Below, piece by piece: positions 62,570-64,000 of a stretch of 64,000 nucleotides of DNA. The first letter of the stretch is position 1; each line of letters starts with the position of its first letter. Below the pieces are notes generated by a model. It had not been told where the DNA came from, made no database searches, and saw only the letters and a list, made by a program, of their open reading frames with translations. The stretch is taken from NCBI RefSeq assembly GCF_021869535.1, contig NW_026262690.1, positions 65,294,995 to 65,358,994 of the forward strand, given 5' to 3'. A program made the position numbers and the translations under genes. This DNA is from Mytilus californianus (Eukaryota; Mollusca; Bivalvia; Mytilida; Mytilidae).

Positions 62570-64000
62570 TTCCAATATATTCAATATTTCCAAGGGGAAC
62601 TCATTAAAAATATTTGATTGGCACTTATTTTCAAAATTGTCCAAAACATTGCTGTTATATACCTTTGATGTGAATTTGATAAAAATCTGGCAAAAATCGT
62701 ACATGTGAGAGCACTTACAATAAAAATTTCCTCCATATAATTTATATTTCAAAGGGACATAACTCTTTTAAAAATATGTGATCGGCACTGGTTTTCGAAC
62801 TCATCCAAGACATTGCTGATATAAACCTAAAATATGAGTTTAATAAAAATCTGGCAAGAATTGTACACATGAGAGCGCCCACGATTCAATTTTCCATGTA
62901 ATTAATGTTTCCAAGGGGCATAACTCTTTTAAAAATAGATGATCAGCACTGATTTTTGACCTTGTCCAAGACATTGCTGATATAAACCTACAATATAAGT
63001 TTCATAAAAAACTAGCAAGAATTGTCCACATTAGAGTGCTTACAATGCAATTTTCAATACAATTAATGTTTCTAAGGGCATAACTCTTTAAAAATAGTTG
63101 ATCAGCACTGATTGTTGAACTCGTCCGAGAAATTACTGATATATAACTACAATATAAGTTTCATAAAAATCTGGCAAGAATTGTACAGATGAAAGCGCTA
63201 ACAATACAATTTTCCATATAATTAAATTTTCCAAGGGGCATAACTCTATTAAAAATAGATTTGATTTGATTTTTTTTTTTTTTTTTGTGTTTTAACGCCA
63301 CTTTTAAGCACCGCTTTTGGGCAGTTTCGTGGCGGCCAGTTTTTATTGGTGGAGGAAGCCGGAGTGCCCGGAGAAAACCACCGACCTTCGATAGGAAAAC
63401 TGACAATCCTAGTCAATTAAGATTGCAGTCGAGTGCACCCGCACGAGCGGGGTTCGAACTCACAACCTCAGTGTTGACTGGCTAGTAATTACAGTAGTAA
63501 CTACTTAGACCACTTGGCCACCGAGGCCCCCTTTAAAAATAGACGATCAGCACTAGTATTCAAACTCGTTTGGGACATTACTGATATAAACCTACAATAT
63601 AAGTTTCATAAAAAAAGGCTAGAATTGTACACATGAGAGCGCGACCGATGCAATTTACCATATAATTAATGTTTCCAAAGGGCATAACTCTTTTAAAAAT
63701 AGTTGATCAGCACTGATTTTCGAATTCATCAGAGACATTGCTGATATAAACCTACAGTATAAGTGTTATAAAAATCTGGCAAGAATTGTACACATGAGAG
63801 CGCTAACGATGCAATTTTCCATATAATTAATGTTATCAAGGGGCATAACTCTTTTCAAAATAGTTGATCGGCACTGATTTTCGAACCCGTCCGAGATATT
63901 GCTAAAATAAACCTACAATATAAGTTTCATAAAAATCTGGCAAGAATTGCACACATGAGTGTGCTTACTATGCAATTTTCCATATAATTAATGTTTCCAA
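62570..64000 (+). repeat. Satellite-like tandem repeat, unit about 160 bp, continuing past the right edge
   Basis: The phrase TTTCCAAGGGGCATAACTC and variants recur near 62590, 62752, 62910, 63069, 63229, 63669, 63832 and 63992. Spacing is close to 160 bp once the inserted SINE is removed. Each unit also carries TTGATCAGCACTGATTTTCG, ATTGCTGATATAAACC, CTGGCAAGAATTGTACACAT and GAGAGCGC. Divergence between units is moderate, and units to the left are older. Related sequence is familiar from other bivalve genomes. Confidence 0.85.
63259..63532 (-). mobile_element. Intact-looking tRNA-derived SINE with target-site duplication
   Basis: On the minus strand it starts GGGGGCCTCGGTGGCCAAGT (box A region TGGCCAAGTGG) and has GTTGTGAGTTCGAACCCCGC (box B GTTCGAACC). 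The central body includes AGTCAATT-type sequence, CAGTTTTCCTATCGAAGGTC and TTTTCTCCGGGCACTCCGG, and it ends in an A run followed by TCAAATCAAAT. TTAAAAATAG flanks both sides (63249-63258 and 63533-63542), proving a retroposition. The body type is shared by many molluscan SINEs. Short frames inside it are not genes. Confidence 0.88.

Noticed and set aside
63161-63485. Open frames on both strands near the right edge
   Set aside because: They fall within the tRNA-derived SINE and the satellite.

Overview
The window looks like an AT-rich marine bivalve genome, most likely a mussel (Mytilus-like). The reasons are the strong A+T bias, short exons in very long introns with canonical GT/AG sites, a protein that reads as a divergent animal ASPP, and dispersed repeats that I recognise from memory as typical of mussels and other molluscs.

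One protein-coding gene fills nearly the whole window on the minus strand. It is the single invertebrate ASPP gene (apoptosis-stimulating protein of p53, PPP1R13B/TP53BP2-like). I assembled eleven exons in frame. In transcription order they are 60147-60028 (leader plus first codons), 39625-39478 and 38586-38395 (Ras-association-like N-terminus), 37889-37848 and 29208-29153 (short linkers), 7947-7674 and 6558-6374 (coiled coil), 5380-3608 (end of the coil, a long low-complexity Ser/Gln/Asn/Pro region, the PP1-docking RVSF and the first ankyrin repeat), 1903-1770 and 892-726 (remaining ankyrin repeats), and 196 to beyond base 1 (SH3). All splice phases agree, giving at least 1064 residues from the ATG at 60054. 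The C-terminal end lies off the left edge.

The main finding is that this gene seems able to make several N-termini. A leader at about 32.0 kb carries a start codon four residues before the linker exon. A 35-codon start exon lies at 13722-13618, and a weaker 15-codon candidate at 18238-18194. All three splice in the correct phase and would make ASPP without the Ras-association-like domain, much like the short vertebrate forms. A second donor 60 nt past the last ankyrin exon would add 20 residues, in frame, between the ankyrin repeats and the SH3.

The remaining sequence is intronic or 5'-flanking and rich in repeats: a 32-bp minisatellite of about 65 units (53.65-55.73 kb), a satellite of about 160 bp at the right edge interrupted by a tRNA-derived SINE, a foldback element beside three CRE octamers (21.1-21.4 kb), a MITE with a TTA duplication nested in a 46-bp tandem repeat (34.4-34.7 kb), a truncated LINE 3' end (39.7-40.4 kb), and many decayed dispersed repeats. 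I found no CRISPR array, rRNA, standalone tRNA or second protein-coding gene. Family names for the repeats come from memory of similar sequences and were not searched.
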